From: Aneurinibacillus uraniidurans
GTDB lineage: Bacteria; Bacillota; Bacilli; Aneurinibacillales; Aneurinibacillaceae
Direction of reading: 5' to 3'
Assembly: GCF_028471905.1 (NCBI RefSeq)
Contig: NZ_CP116902.1
Location: 1,958,501 to 2,022,500 of the forward strand
Length of the DNA: 64,000 bases
Shown piece after piece: positions 17,968-26,120 of this stretch (the stretch's first letter is position 1; every line of letters starts with the position of its first letter). A program made the position numbers and the translations under genes. The notes under the pieces were generated by a model that searched no databases, was not told where the DNA came from, and was given only the letters and a program-made list of their open reading frames with translations.

Positions 17968-18957
17968 TTATTGATAAAACTCAGCTGTAATATATCCGGA
18001 TTGTTCAATGGCTTCTTTCCAATTTGCTTGAGTAAGCCACTCCACATGTAACCCATTAACCCCAAAATGACGCAGTGCATACTGAATCGTTGACGTTACA
18101 TACTGCATAGGGATTTCGATCGATCCCTTCAGTCCATTTTCCTTTCTTAGCCTCCATACGACCTCGTACAAATCTTCAGCACACTGTTCTAACCGAGCTC
18201 CTTGTACAAACTGGTCAGGAAAAAAGAAACGAGTAAACGACCAGTTGCTGTTCTCAGGATATTCTGATTCGGTATCATAGCAAGCTAGGCATACTTTTAA
18301 ATCCTTAAGTGTTTTAACTCCTTCAAACTTGTGTTCATGGATCATAAAGCGCCCAATAATTTGAGCTTTCTTTGCTTGGGAAAATGCTAAACGCCGGTGT
18401 AACAGTTCTTCTTGCCCTACCAGCATAACTGTTAAGCTAATACCAGCATCGTCCAATTCATTGTATAAGTCCATAAGCCAGTTATAATGCGTTTCAGTAA
18501 GATTTTGAGCATCGTCCATAAAGAAAATGATCCGGTTTTGTTCCGAGGTAATTCCTTTTTGGAGTAAAAATTTGAACAAACGCTCACGTTTTATGCTGGC
18601 TTTTCCCGTATGTATAATTCCATGGCCGACTCCCCTTAATAAATCCTCGAAGAAAACTGATTCATTAGGCAGACGGTATGATCGACAGCAGATATTGAAA
18701 ATCGGCATCTTTATGCCAAATTCTGTGGGCAAAATATGCATGAGGTAGTTAATGGCCCTAGTCTTCCCAATACGAGGTGGACCGTGAATAATTCCACCTG
18801 GGGATCGATTTTCAATCCACTGAGATATGATTTGATACATACGTTCGATTTCATTAGTTGCAATCAGATAACGCCCAGTTTCAATAGGATGCGAACCTTT
18901 TGGTACATAAGGTCTTTGATCGTCTTGGAGGTTTTGATGAAAAGACGGTTGTACCAT
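17968..18957 (-). CDS. tnsC: TnsC-like AAA+ transposition regulator
   Basis: 329 residues. Walker A is GPPRIGKT (residues 59-66) and Walker B is IIFFMDDAQN (about 143-152). TnsC ATPase links the TnsD-bound target to the TnsAB transposase and is the determinant of target immunity. AAAGGAGC lies before the ATG. It sits between tnsB and tnsD with short gaps (27 and 52 bp), as in an operon. Confidence 0.88.
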   Translation of the reverse strand: MVQPSFHQNLQDDQRPYVPKGSHPIETGRYLIATNEIERMYQIISQWIENRSPGGIIHGPPRIGKTRAINYLMHILPTEFGIKMPIFNICCRSYRLPNESVFFEDLLRGVGHGIIHTGKASIKRERLFKFLLQKGITSEQNRIIFFMDDAQNLTETHYNWLMDLYNELDDAGISLTVMLVGQEELLHRRLAFSQAKKAQIIGRFMIHEHKFEGVKTLKDLKVCLACYDTESEYPENSNWSFTRFFFPDQFVQGARLEQCAEDLYEVVWRLRKENGLKGSIEIPMQYVTSTIQYALRHFGVNGLHVEWLTQANWKEAIEQSGYITAEFYQ

Positions 18958-18984
18958 AACTTTGTAGCTCCTTTTTATATGTGT

Positions 18985-20937
18985 TTAGTAAATAATGGTC
19001 TTCTTTAACGTGCGAGCAATAGTGCTTTTCTCCTTTTGAACAACCTTTGATGCTTCCTTTTTTGGTACTTGTTCTATATCCGTAAGTTCCAGCTGTTGTT
19101 GCTTTGTTGGTTCTTTTTTTCGTGTATTTTCTAGTTGAGCTAGCTTGTTTCGTTCCCGTTTTTTGTGTTTAGAAGAACGCAAATACTCATGATATTTCTC
19201 AATGGGATCATCCTGACTTGTGTAAAATAACTGTTTTCTGCTTCGTAATTTAGTGATCTCCTTGCGTGTTTGAAGAGTATGTCTGGTAATGCCCCATTTT
19301 CCTGATGCCATTAGAACGCCGAACTCACTTCCATCAGGAAGAAAAGCTCGAACCATGCGTAAATCTTCAATATTCACAAGAATCGTCAAGGTTTTTCCAA
19401 TGAGGCCGAGGCTTTGAGATAATACTTGGCTGTGGTACGTCACACCTTCATATTGAATATAGGGTCGCCTACCTGATTTCATATTGCCATTCACTCTACG
19501 TTTAGCCGTAAGAGTTAAAAAAGAAATGTCATCTCGTCTTTGCTCGGGCATGGTACGGATCGTCATACCACGTTGTACTCGCTGTTGCATGGCTTCAAGT
19601 GGTGTGAGATTATTTATTCCTTCATGGGGCGTTCCGTTGTATATAGCAATGAGAGCCTCTGTTAGCTCCTCGATGTGTTCGGCAGATATCCGATACTTGA
19701 TAGCTTTTTCTTCCGATTTTTGGCGTCTAGGGTCTTTAGGATAGCTTCCTGTTGTGCTGGGTAAGCGGTGATAGCCATTCTCCTCTAATAAGCCAAAAAA
19801 CCTTTCGATAATACCTCTTCTCTCTGGAGTATTTACAGGCCCAGCGTTGATGGAACAACCGATAATCTGAGTGAGTCGTTCTCGAACAATATTGGATAAG
19901 TTCGCTTTACCATTATCATAATGAAACTCATCCCAAAGCCCCCATCTTGCTTCTGGAATTAGCCGAGAAGCATATCCACCATGTTCAGGATATTTGAGAC
20001 CTGTGATAGTGAAATTTTTTTCTTTCCATGGAACAATAGCATTCCGAATGCATTGCAGTACATCAGCAGATGAATATTCTTTATTGAAGCTGATGTGATA
20101 CCCTAGAATGACTCGAGTTGCCACATCAATAATGACGAGCAACCATAAGCGTTCAATGGTTGTAGTAATCTCATCACCTTCCGGGGTTTGAAATGTAACA
20201 GACAAAATAGCGTCTATTCTGTGACCGTCAAATTGAACTTTTTCCAAAGGGCGAACCACTATTGGATAATTTTTTATACCTGGATCGTTTATATGAGCAT
20301 GTCGAACTGCCTCATCTCCGTAACGTTTGGATGCTTCTGAAAAATATCGAGCATGCAGTTGTTTAGCATATCGTTCGATTGCTCGTCTTCCAGCATCTTT
20401 TGTAATAAAAGGATATTCATGAGGCCGTATGCCAGCTGTCCGGCAGGCATCCAAAAATTTTTTATGTAAGTGTTTTAGACGGATAACCGGTTCGCTTACA
20501 TCCTTTTTATTTCGACGTAAATACAAGGCATCAATCGTTTCTTTTACAGAAGGATATTTACGTAATAATGCCTGGAAAGCACCGGTCATTTGTACAGGCT
20601 GTTCCTCAGAAGAAACAGGAAGCGACCGTGTGCGATTGTATTCTACTAATCGTTTGCGGGGAACTAGTGCGCGAAATCCCCAGATCATTCCGTTTTCATC
20701 ACGCTCTAGGCACCTATGAACATAACGATGTAGTTCTCTCGGATGGATGTTTGTTTCTTCATAGATTTTCTCAGAACTTTTGTGACCAGACATATACATT
20801 TCAACTGCTGTTTTCCGGCGCATGAATAAATCCTTATCTTTTTCGGGCATATCATCTAGCAAAACAACCGGCCATCCAGAGATATCTAACTCTGATGCAT
20901 GAATTGCTTCGTTTTCTATAATTTTTTTCTTAGGCAT
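18985..20937 (-). CDS. tnsB: TnsB DDE transposase
   Basis: 650 residues. An N-terminal helical DNA-binding region precedes an rve/RNase H-fold catalytic core, with the DDE residues in VQFDGHRIDA (about 234), FHYDNGKANL (about 340) and RGIIERFFGLL (about 377). The C-terminus is basic and low-complexity (KHKKRERNKL and on), as expected for the TnsC-interacting tail. TnsB binds the ~20-bp end repeats and cuts the 3' strands. The start is preceded by CGGAGG and overlaps a small upstream frame by 22 bp. Confidence 0.92.
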   Translation of the reverse strand: MPKKKIIENEAIHASELDISGWPVVLLDDMPEKDKDLFMRRKTAVEMYMSGHKSSEKIYEETNIHPRELHRYVHRCLERDENGMIWGFRALVPRKRLVEYNRTRSLPVSSEEQPVQMTGAFQALLRKYPSVKETIDALYLRRNKKDVSEPVIRLKHLHKKFLDACRTAGIRPHEYPFITKDAGRRAIERYAKQLHARYFSEASKRYGDEAVRHAHINDPGIKNYPIVVRPLEKVQFDGHRIDAILSVTFQTPEGDEITTTIERLWLLVIIDVATRVILGYHISFNKEYSSADVLQCIRNAIVPWKEKNFTITGLKYPEHGGYASRLIPEARWGLWDEFHYDNGKANLSNIVRERLTQIIGCSINAGPVNTPERRGIIERFFGLLEENGYHRLPSTTGSYPKDPRRQKSEEKAIKYRISAEHIEELTEALIAIYNGTPHEGINNLTPLEAMQQRVQRGMTIRTMPEQRRDDISFLTLTAKRRVNGNMKSGRRPYIQYEGVTYHSQVLSQSLGLIGKTLTILVNIEDLRMVRAFLPDGSEFGVLMASGKWGITRHTLQTRKEITKLRSRKQLFYTSQDDPIEKYHEYLRSSKHKKRERNKLAQLENTRKKEPTKQQQLELTDIEQVPKKEASKVVQKEKSTIARTLKKTIIY

Positions 20938-21101
20938 GTAGCCAAACCTCCGTGTGTAAGCCGAAAAGTAATTGGTCTAAATTGGCTTATATTTATTTTT
21001 TCTGAGTAAATAAGCTGACAAATACACTCTCGGATTTCAGGCATATACTTCAGAAAAGAAAGAGTTTTTAATTCCACTTCAGCAATTTTCCTTTTACTCA
21101 T
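20916..21101 (-). CDS. Small ORF coupling tnsA and tnsB, unknown
   Basis: 61 residues (MSKRKIAEVELKTLSFLKYM at the start). Its ATG overlaps the tnsA stop region by 8 bp, and its end overlaps the tnsB start by 22 bp. The coupling at both ends suggests it is translated, but the sequence has no motif I recognise. It could be a detached C-terminal piece of TnsA, which at 208 residues is shorter than the 273 residues of Tn7 TnsA, or simply a translational bridge carrying the tnsB ribosome binding site. Confidence 0.45.
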   Translation of the reverse strand: MSKRKIAEVELKTLSFLKYMPEIRECICQLIYSEKINISQFRPITFRLTHGGLATCLRKKL

Positions 21102-21720
21102 TAAGCCATACCTTTGTATGTACCGTTAAAGGATGCTTATGGAGATTGGCAAGTAATAACCCTTCATAAAATAGATGTATTATACTTTCTAATATAGTTT
21201 TGCTATTCGAGTAATCTTCAATATCTTTGATGGTCCTACAACCGTTTTGGAGTGCCTTCATAATCTTATATTTATCTGTTTCAATAAGATTTGGGTATTG
21301 TTTAAGATACGGAATAATTAATTTCATATTAGCTAAATATATAGGGTTTCCTCGGATATGTTTTTCAGTTTGTATATTGTGTTTATAACCGTTTTTTGCA
21401 CACCAAACTTTTTGTATGAAGAGTTGGCGCTGTACTCTTTCATTTCGATCCGATTCAACATCTTTGCTGTACTTAACTTCTATAAATTCTTCAGTACCAT
21501 CCTTTCGCTTAATCCACATGTCAAAAATGGTTTCATAAATTTTACCGTCTATTTCTTCTTGTACTTTTAAGGGTTGTTCACAAAAACTAACAATGTCAGG
21601 ATTTGTTTCAATGAGCACCCAATTATCATATTCTAGATCACTGAATAACCGTACATTTCTACAAATCTTTGGACTATAGACTTCCCAGTAATTATTCCCG
21701 AATTTTTTACTTCTTGGCAT
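21094..21720 (-). CDS. tnsA: TnsA endonuclease
   Basis: 208 residues with the TnsA-type restriction-endonuclease fold: SDLEYDNWVLIETNPDIVSF, then TIFDMWIKRKDG with catalytic Asp 67 and FIEVKYSKD with Glu 81 and Lys 83. TnsA cuts the 5' strands so that the element moves by cut-and-paste. The ATG used here lies about 25 bp from the nearest GGAGG (21746-21750). The codon at the normal spacing is an in-frame ATA at 21738, so the true start is uncertain. First gene of the tns operon. Confidence 0.88.
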   Translation of the reverse strand: MPRSKKFGNNYWEVYSPKICRNVRLFSDLEYDNWVLIETNPDIVSFCEQPLKVQEEIDGKIYETIFDMWIKRKDGTEEFIEVKYSKDVESDRNERVQRQLFIQKVWCAKNGYKHNIQTEKHIRGNPIYLANMKLIIPYLKQYPNLIETDKYKIMKALQNGCRTIKDIEDYSNSKTILESIIHLFYEGLLLANLHKHPLTVHTKVWLNE

Positions 21721-22215
21721 AAAAATAGGCGTATATATGGCTAATCCTCCTTTCGTGTGTAGTTGGGAAGTTAATGTTATAGCTGAGTATAAAATATCAG
21801 CGCAATTATGTTAATATTATAAATTATCTATCAATCATTTCTGTTCTTGATGCAAAATAGAAAAAAATGAAATTTATAAAATTTCCGTTTGGAAATAGAC
21901 TTAAAACGATAAAAAATAATCTTATTTTTAGAGCAGCCATTTTTTTATAAATGTGTCTAAAATACGAACTTTCATTATTGTATGATCCATCATTCTTTAT
22001 AGAGTAATAAAATCAAGAGATCAAGCTGTATTGATCATAAAAAAAAGCACCTCATGGGTGCTAATATAAAATAATTATCAAGTTTTACTACAGAAATATT
22101 AATCTGTGTTGTTCAACGATATATTCTTTAGGATGCCGTTCACTTGCTTGGCTGTTTGACGAATGCCAACCGGAAAACAAGTGGTGTAAGTATATTATTA
22201 CCTTTTAGTGGATTT
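21721..22215. other. AT-rich spacer between the tns operon and cargo
   Basis: About 495 bp without a convincing gene. It must hold the tns promoter (minus strand). At 22046-22062 AGCACC and GGTGCT form a short hairpin followed on the minus strand by an eight-base T-run, which terminates the Ntn-hydrolase-like gene. Nothing else is recognised. Confidence 0.6.
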
Positions 22216-22962
22216 CTACTGGTTATCTTTTTCAAAGTTAAGTGGAGTATGACTTATTTGTTCTAGTGAAATGTTAGTACCTTGCTTTTCCAATAAATCA
22301 ACGTCAACAATGGAGCGGAATTTATAAATCCCTTGTTGAGACAGCAGTAGTATTCCAACATGGCATGTTCTACTGACAGTTGCTTTAGCTTGATTCGAAA
22401 TATAATTAAACATTGACAGTGTTCGATCTAATAATTTACTCAAAAGATCTGGATCATCAGGAGCTAACTGAAATTGTAGGTTAAAAGTTTCCTTGAATTG
22501 GCTTACTAAATTTAAATTATCTATGTATTCTCCTGGGTAAAATATATGGAATTCGCCCTCATTCATTAGCATTAAGTTATTATCAAAATGTTTCTTAGAC
22601 ATTAAACCAATTCTACAAAAAATATCTTCGGGTGTTATTGAAACCCAAGAAAATGAAACAGCACTTGAATTGATATCTTCTATATCTAGTAACATACTAT
22701 CAACAATAGCTTGTTCAATCGATTCGTTAAATATGAATTCTATTTCTTTAGGGTTATTTACTTCAGCCTGAACTAGTTTATTCTTAAAAAGTTCAAGAAA
22801 ATTGTGGTATCCGACCCCTGAACACCAGCCCATATTAGGTAGGTTAACTAATTTAATATTATCATCAGAATAACCGAATTCAGCATTTTGTCCATAATTT
22901 ATCCGAGTATCTGATGCAATTATAGCAATGTACTTAGAAACATAATTAATGACAACGCTCAT
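22216..22962 (-). CDS. Putative proteasome/HslV/Anbu-like Ntn-hydrolase (transposon cargo)
   Basis: 248 residues, not recognised as a named family. The first 60 residues follow the proteasome beta-type pattern: IAIIASDTRINYG with Asp 18, DDNIKLVNL with Lys 37, and WCSGVGYHNFLELF in the place of the Gly-rich turn. If the initiator Met is removed, Ser becomes residue 1 and the Asp falls at 17, as in proteasome/HslV/Anbu active sites (Thr1/Asp17/Lys33). The C-terminal part also fits a second sheet (SRTCHVGILLLSQQGIYKFR). AAGGAG precedes the ATG. Role unknown; an infection-activated peptidase is one possibility. The fold call is inference from motif spacing. Confidence 0.5.
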   Translation of the reverse strand: MSVVINYVSKYIAIIASDTRINYGQNAEFGYSDDNIKLVNLPNMGWCSGVGYHNFLELFKNKLVQAEVNNPKEIEFIFNESIEQAIVDSMLLDIEDINSSAVSFSWVSITPEDIFCRIGLMSKKHFDNNLMLMNEGEFHIFYPGEYIDNLNLVSQFKETFNLQFQLAPDDPDLLSKLLDRTLSMFNYISNQAKATVSRTCHVGILLLSQQGIYKFRSIVDVDLLEKQGTNISLEQISHTPLNFEKDNQ

Positions 22963-23316
22963 TTTTAGTCTCCTTATTTGTCTTGTATAAGGTTTGCCTC
23001 GATATCAGAAGATATATAGTTTATGAACTTCTTTATATTTAATTCGACACATCAGATAAATTACCTTTTATATCATTCCATTTTTTAGGTCACTACGTCC
23101 GGTAATGTATAATATTGGATATAAGTGCTTGTTGTTATTGGTTATACTGGACTTTCCCTACATTTAATATTACAGAGTACCCACCCTTTTACTTTTACTG
23201 TGTATTGCCACAATTTAACGTTTTATTTGCTAACGATAGGATGAAACAATAGCCGTTTCTTTTTTCTAGCAACGGCTATTGTTCATCAGCTTATATTCTT
23301 ACAGGAGAATTTATTA
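22963..23316. other. Intergenic region with terminator
   Basis: About 350 bp. AACAATAGCCGTT (23245-23257) and AACGGCTATTGTT (23271-23283) form a perfect 13-bp hairpin that terminates the minus-strand gene ending at 23317. The rest is AT-rich and should contain the promoter of the Ntn-hydrolase-like gene. Confidence 0.7.
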
Positions 23317-23811
23317 CTAACTATTATTAAGGACTTTTTCCTGATGAAGTCTCTTTTTAAAAATATCAAAAAATATGCAAGCTTCATGAACAGGAACATC
23401 TAGTCCTAATAAAATATCTGACAGTTTATTTTCTTGTATATAAGAATGAGTTAATTTTAAAAACTGATCTATCCTTTCTTTTTTAATTTTTTTCGCTATC
23501 TCTTCTCTAAAAACAATATATGTATCGATCAAATGACTAAAGAAATCCTGCTTTACCTGATCAATAACAATCTGGTTACTATTAAGTTTATAATTGTATT
23601 TTTTCCAGTGCGTTTTATAATAATCAGTCAGTGCTTCTTTGGTTTTTAAAGGTAAGATAATATCTGGAGAAATAAGATTTATAAAGTCATCTAAAAAATC
23701 ATTATTTCTTTCTCTGTAATCGTAAAAACGATCTGTAATATATTGTTGTAATTCAAACAAATCCAGGCTTGTAAGCTCCTTAATAATTTTTTCTCTTCTA
23801 TCATCGTTCAC
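23317..23811 (-). CDS. Small helical cargo protein of unknown function
   Basis: 164 residues from a GTG at 23811 with GAAGGTGGG upstream; an in-frame GTG at 23823 is possible. The protein is charged and predicted mostly helical, without cysteine motifs, signal peptide or membrane segments. No family is recognised. It is transcribed divergently from an XRE regulator with a palindromic operator between them, so the two probably form a regulated pair, perhaps controlling or tempering the neighbouring defence genes. Confidence 0.55.
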   Translation of the reverse strand: MNDDRREKIIKELTSLDLFELQQYITDRFYDYRERNNDFLDDFINLISPDIILPLKTKEALTDYYKTHWKKYNYKLNSNQIVIDQVKQDFFSHLIDTYIVFREEIAKKIKKERIDQFLKLTHSYIQENKLSDILLGLDVPVHEACIFFDIFKKRLHQEKVLNNS

Positions 23812-23842
23812 TTCGTATCCCACCTTCCCCTACTAAATTATG

Positions 23843-23857
23843 ATTACAAATTGTAAT
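23843..23857. promoter_or_regulatory. Palindromic operator between divergent cargo genes
   Basis: ATTACAA-A-TTGTAAT is a perfect inverted repeat with a single central base, in the 149-bp divergent promoter region. A second pair, AAAGTCA (23871-23877) and TGACTTT (23895-23901), lies beside it. It is the likely site for the XRE protein encoded at 23973. Confidence 0.5.
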
Positions 23858-23972
23858 TTTTTAATGATTTAAAGTCAATAATTATATAAAAAAATGACTT
23901 TTTGTAGTTTAAATCCCTGGTTCATTCCATTTGAATTAATATGTCTTTCAAAAGATATTCAAGGGGATTTAT

Positions 23973-24302
23973 ATGAAGTGTGGAGATAGAATTGTTGAGT
24001 TACGTGAGTTACATGAAATTAAACAAAAAGATTTAGCCTCGCATCTTGGTATAACAAGCACTTCCCTTTCCCATTACGAAAGAAACAATCGGCAACCGAG
24101 TATCGAAATATTAATAGCTTTAGCTGAATATTTCGATGTTACAGTTGATTATCTGATTGGAAGAATTGATAATAAAATTGAATTTACTAATAAAAAACTA
24201 TTAAAAAATTATAAAATTTCAATTGACAATAAAGAAGTAACCTCTGATGAATTGATACACTTTATTGCTTTTATCCGAGCGGAACGTTCGCTTAGAGAAT
24301 AA
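23973..24302 (+). CDS. XRE-family helix-turn-helix regulator (cargo)
   Basis: 109 residues. A canonical HTH occupies residues 5-65 (IVELRELHEIKQKDLASHLG, TSTSLSHYERNNRQPSIE, YFDVTVDYLIGR). The C-terminal 40 residues may dimerise. AAGGGG precedes the ATG. It is the only plus-strand gene in this part of the island and converges on the PLD-fold gene across a strong bidirectional terminator. Likely a repressor of the divergent small gene, possibly keeping the island quiet after transposition. Confidence 0.85.
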   Translation: MKCGDRIVELRELHEIKQKDLASHLGITSTSLSHYERNNRQPSIEILIALAEYFDVTVDYLIGRIDNKIEFTNKKLLKNYKISIDNKEVTSDELIHFIAFIRAERSLRE

Positions 24303-24305
24303 TTT

Positions 24306-24344
24306 AAGCCTCTTATCATTCGTAGAATGATAAGAGGCTTTTCT
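24306..24344. terminator. Bidirectional terminator, 16-bp arms
   Basis: AAGCCTCTTATCATTC (24306-24321) and GAATGATAAGAGGCTT (24325-24340) pair perfectly around a 3-base loop. T-rich flanks on the plus strand let it end the XRE transcript. It also ends the convergent minus-strand operon. Confidence 0.85.
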
Positions 24345-24362
24345 TTTGATTCTAAAAGTAGT

Positions 24363-26120
24363 TCACACATCAAGTAGTCTTTGTAAATGGTTTCGTAAAG
24401 AGGCTTCCAATTCGGTTAGTAATTTTTCTTGCAAAATTAGGTAGCCTTTTTCTACAAACATAGGTAGAGAACCGTTTAAATCTTCTTCAAGGAACCCAAA
24501 ATAAGTTGGCTTGTTTTTATCATCTAACGATGTATGCTCTGTAGAGTGTCTATATAATCGTATTTTATGAAGCGTTTTGTGTATATCAGGAAACTCTTGT
24601 TTGAATTCGTTCCAAAAGTAACCTTTTTTATTTTTGGATTTTCCTGCATTATCTAGTGACTCTACAAAGGAAATATGAAGTGAACTTATAAAAACCTTAA
24701 ATTGATTTTCAGATTTACATAAAGGCACGTCATATAGTTGCTGTACATTCGGAATTGGTGCTCCTGCTGTCCAGCCCACTTTATTCAATGGTAATACATG
24801 ATCATCAAATTCCGTAACTAACTGAACTATAGTCTTAATTTTTTGTTTTAGTTGACCGTGATCTAAGGAAACAGAGTCTGCTTCTTCTTTATTGAATTGA
24901 TTAAACATATCATCAATACAATTGATAACTTGTTCAGCTTCAAGTGAATATCCATATTCCGTAATACCATGTTTACTAGTAGATAAGTCCAATTGGTGCT
25001 TAGAAAAGCTAGAGATAATCCCATTTTTTCTGTCTACTAATAAGATTTTATTGTTATAGCTTGGTATATGAAGTAATTTGAGATTATCATTTTGGCTTCT
25101 TAACTTTATAATTTTTTCATATTGGTTTTTCTGATGAGTATCGATAAACTCTTTTCCAGATATGACTAAATTAATTTTAATGCCCTCTTTAAGCCTCTTT
25201 TGTATGGTGTAAATTAACATCTCTGGTGGTGTGCAATCCCCAATAAGTGGTAAAGAGAGATGTATTTCCTCTTTAGCTATCTGTAAATACTGATTAAAAA
25301 TATTCATTGATTCTTCAGGAGGAATTTGCTTGTTCTCATCTATATATTTGTCAATATAATTGATGCTGTCTTCTGAGAAGTAGGTACCCATCTTAGGTTC
25401 TGAAACAGCTATCCCCTTTTCTTCTAACTTTTTCAAGGCGATTTCATATTCTTCGTACCTTTTTATTCCTTCGTATACTAGAAACTGAACATCACCATCA
25501 TCACTACAATATATAAAAACATACATTCTTTTATAATGTGTAGTTCTTCCTTCTATATTTAGGATTTCTATTAAACTACCATCAAAATTATCTGGATCAT
25601 TCAATTTGTAATCTGCAATCACTTTTTTAAGTTGCTCTTTATTAATATCATCAATTTTCGGAAATCTAAATAATGGATTCAAAACACTTATATTAATTTG
25701 TCCAGCCGACCTACCATCCATATAGTTATTATTCTTGGTTATCTTCCCAGTAAGGGCATCAACGTAAATATCAATTTCTAATTTTTCATAACTGTCTATT
25801 TTATATTCTTGCAAATAGGTATGTCCTAGTTCTGTAATTTGTTTTGTTTCTGTATCTATCAAACCATAGTGCTCTAAGTTGTACCAAGAGTTCTCTATAA
25901 GTCCAAAATCTATACCAAGGCAAGAAGCCATATCTGATAGTTCCATATCTTCTTTATATAGCCTAAGTACAAATTCATCTACAACAGGAAGCTTCTTATC
26001 TTTTAGCATTAAACATAGGACTTTCCTTTTGTATTGAGGAAATCCCTTTTCAAAATAACCGACTAATTTATAGCTTGGTAATTCACTTTTTGCTTTTTCC
26101 ATAACAACTTGAATGTTCAT
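24363..26120 (-). CDS. mkoB: PLD-fold protein with degenerate HKD motif, Mokosh MkoB-like partner
   Basis: 585 residues. Starts directly after the stop codon of the kinase-helicase gene (zero gap). A phospholipase D-like region lies at about residues 285-390: EIHLSLPLIGDCTPPEMLIY, INLVISGKEFIDTH, then NNKILLVDRKNG, where the usual H-x-K-x4-D reads N-x-K-x4-D. Near residue 525, RLYRHSTEH contains R-x4-H, a pattern seen in HEPN ribonucleases. Mokosh type I systems pair an STK-helicase (MkoA) with a PLD-domain protein (MkoB), which matches gene order here. The His-to-Asn change means either that PLD catalysis is lost or that another domain is the effector. The symbol is tentative. Confidence 0.6.
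   Translation of the reverse strand: MNIQVVMEKAKSELPSYKLVGYFEKGFPQYKRKVLCLMLKDKKLPVVDEFVLRLYKEDMELSDMASCLGIDFGLIENSWYNLEHYGLIDTETKQITELGHTYLQEYKIDSYEKLEIDIYVDALTGKITKNNNYMDGRSAGQINISVLNPLFRFPKIDDINKEQLKKVIADYKLNDPDNFDGSLIEILNIEGRTTHYKRMYVFIYCSDDGDVQFLVYEGIKRYEEYEIALKKLEEKGIAVSEPKMGTYFSEDSINYIDKYIDENKQIPPEESMNIFNQYLQIAKEEIHLSLPLIGDCTPPEMLIYTIQKRLKEGIKINLVISGKEFIDTHQKNQYEKIIKLRSQNDNLKLLHIPSYNNKILLVDRKNGIISSFSKHQLDLSTSKHGITEYGYSLEAEQVINCIDDMFNQFNKEEADSVSLDHGQLKQKIKTIVQLVTEFDDHVLPLNKVGWTAGAPIPNVQQLYDVPLCKSENQFKVFISSLHISFVESLDNAGKSKNKKGYFWNEFKQEFPDIHKTLHKIRLYRHSTEHTSLDDKNKPTYFGFLEEDLNGSLPMFVEKGYLILQEKLLTELEASLRNHLQRLLDV

Noticed and set aside
20916-21101. Small frame as an independent transposition factor
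   Set aside because: It is listed as a low-confidence ORF only; no motif supports a separate function beyond translational coupling.
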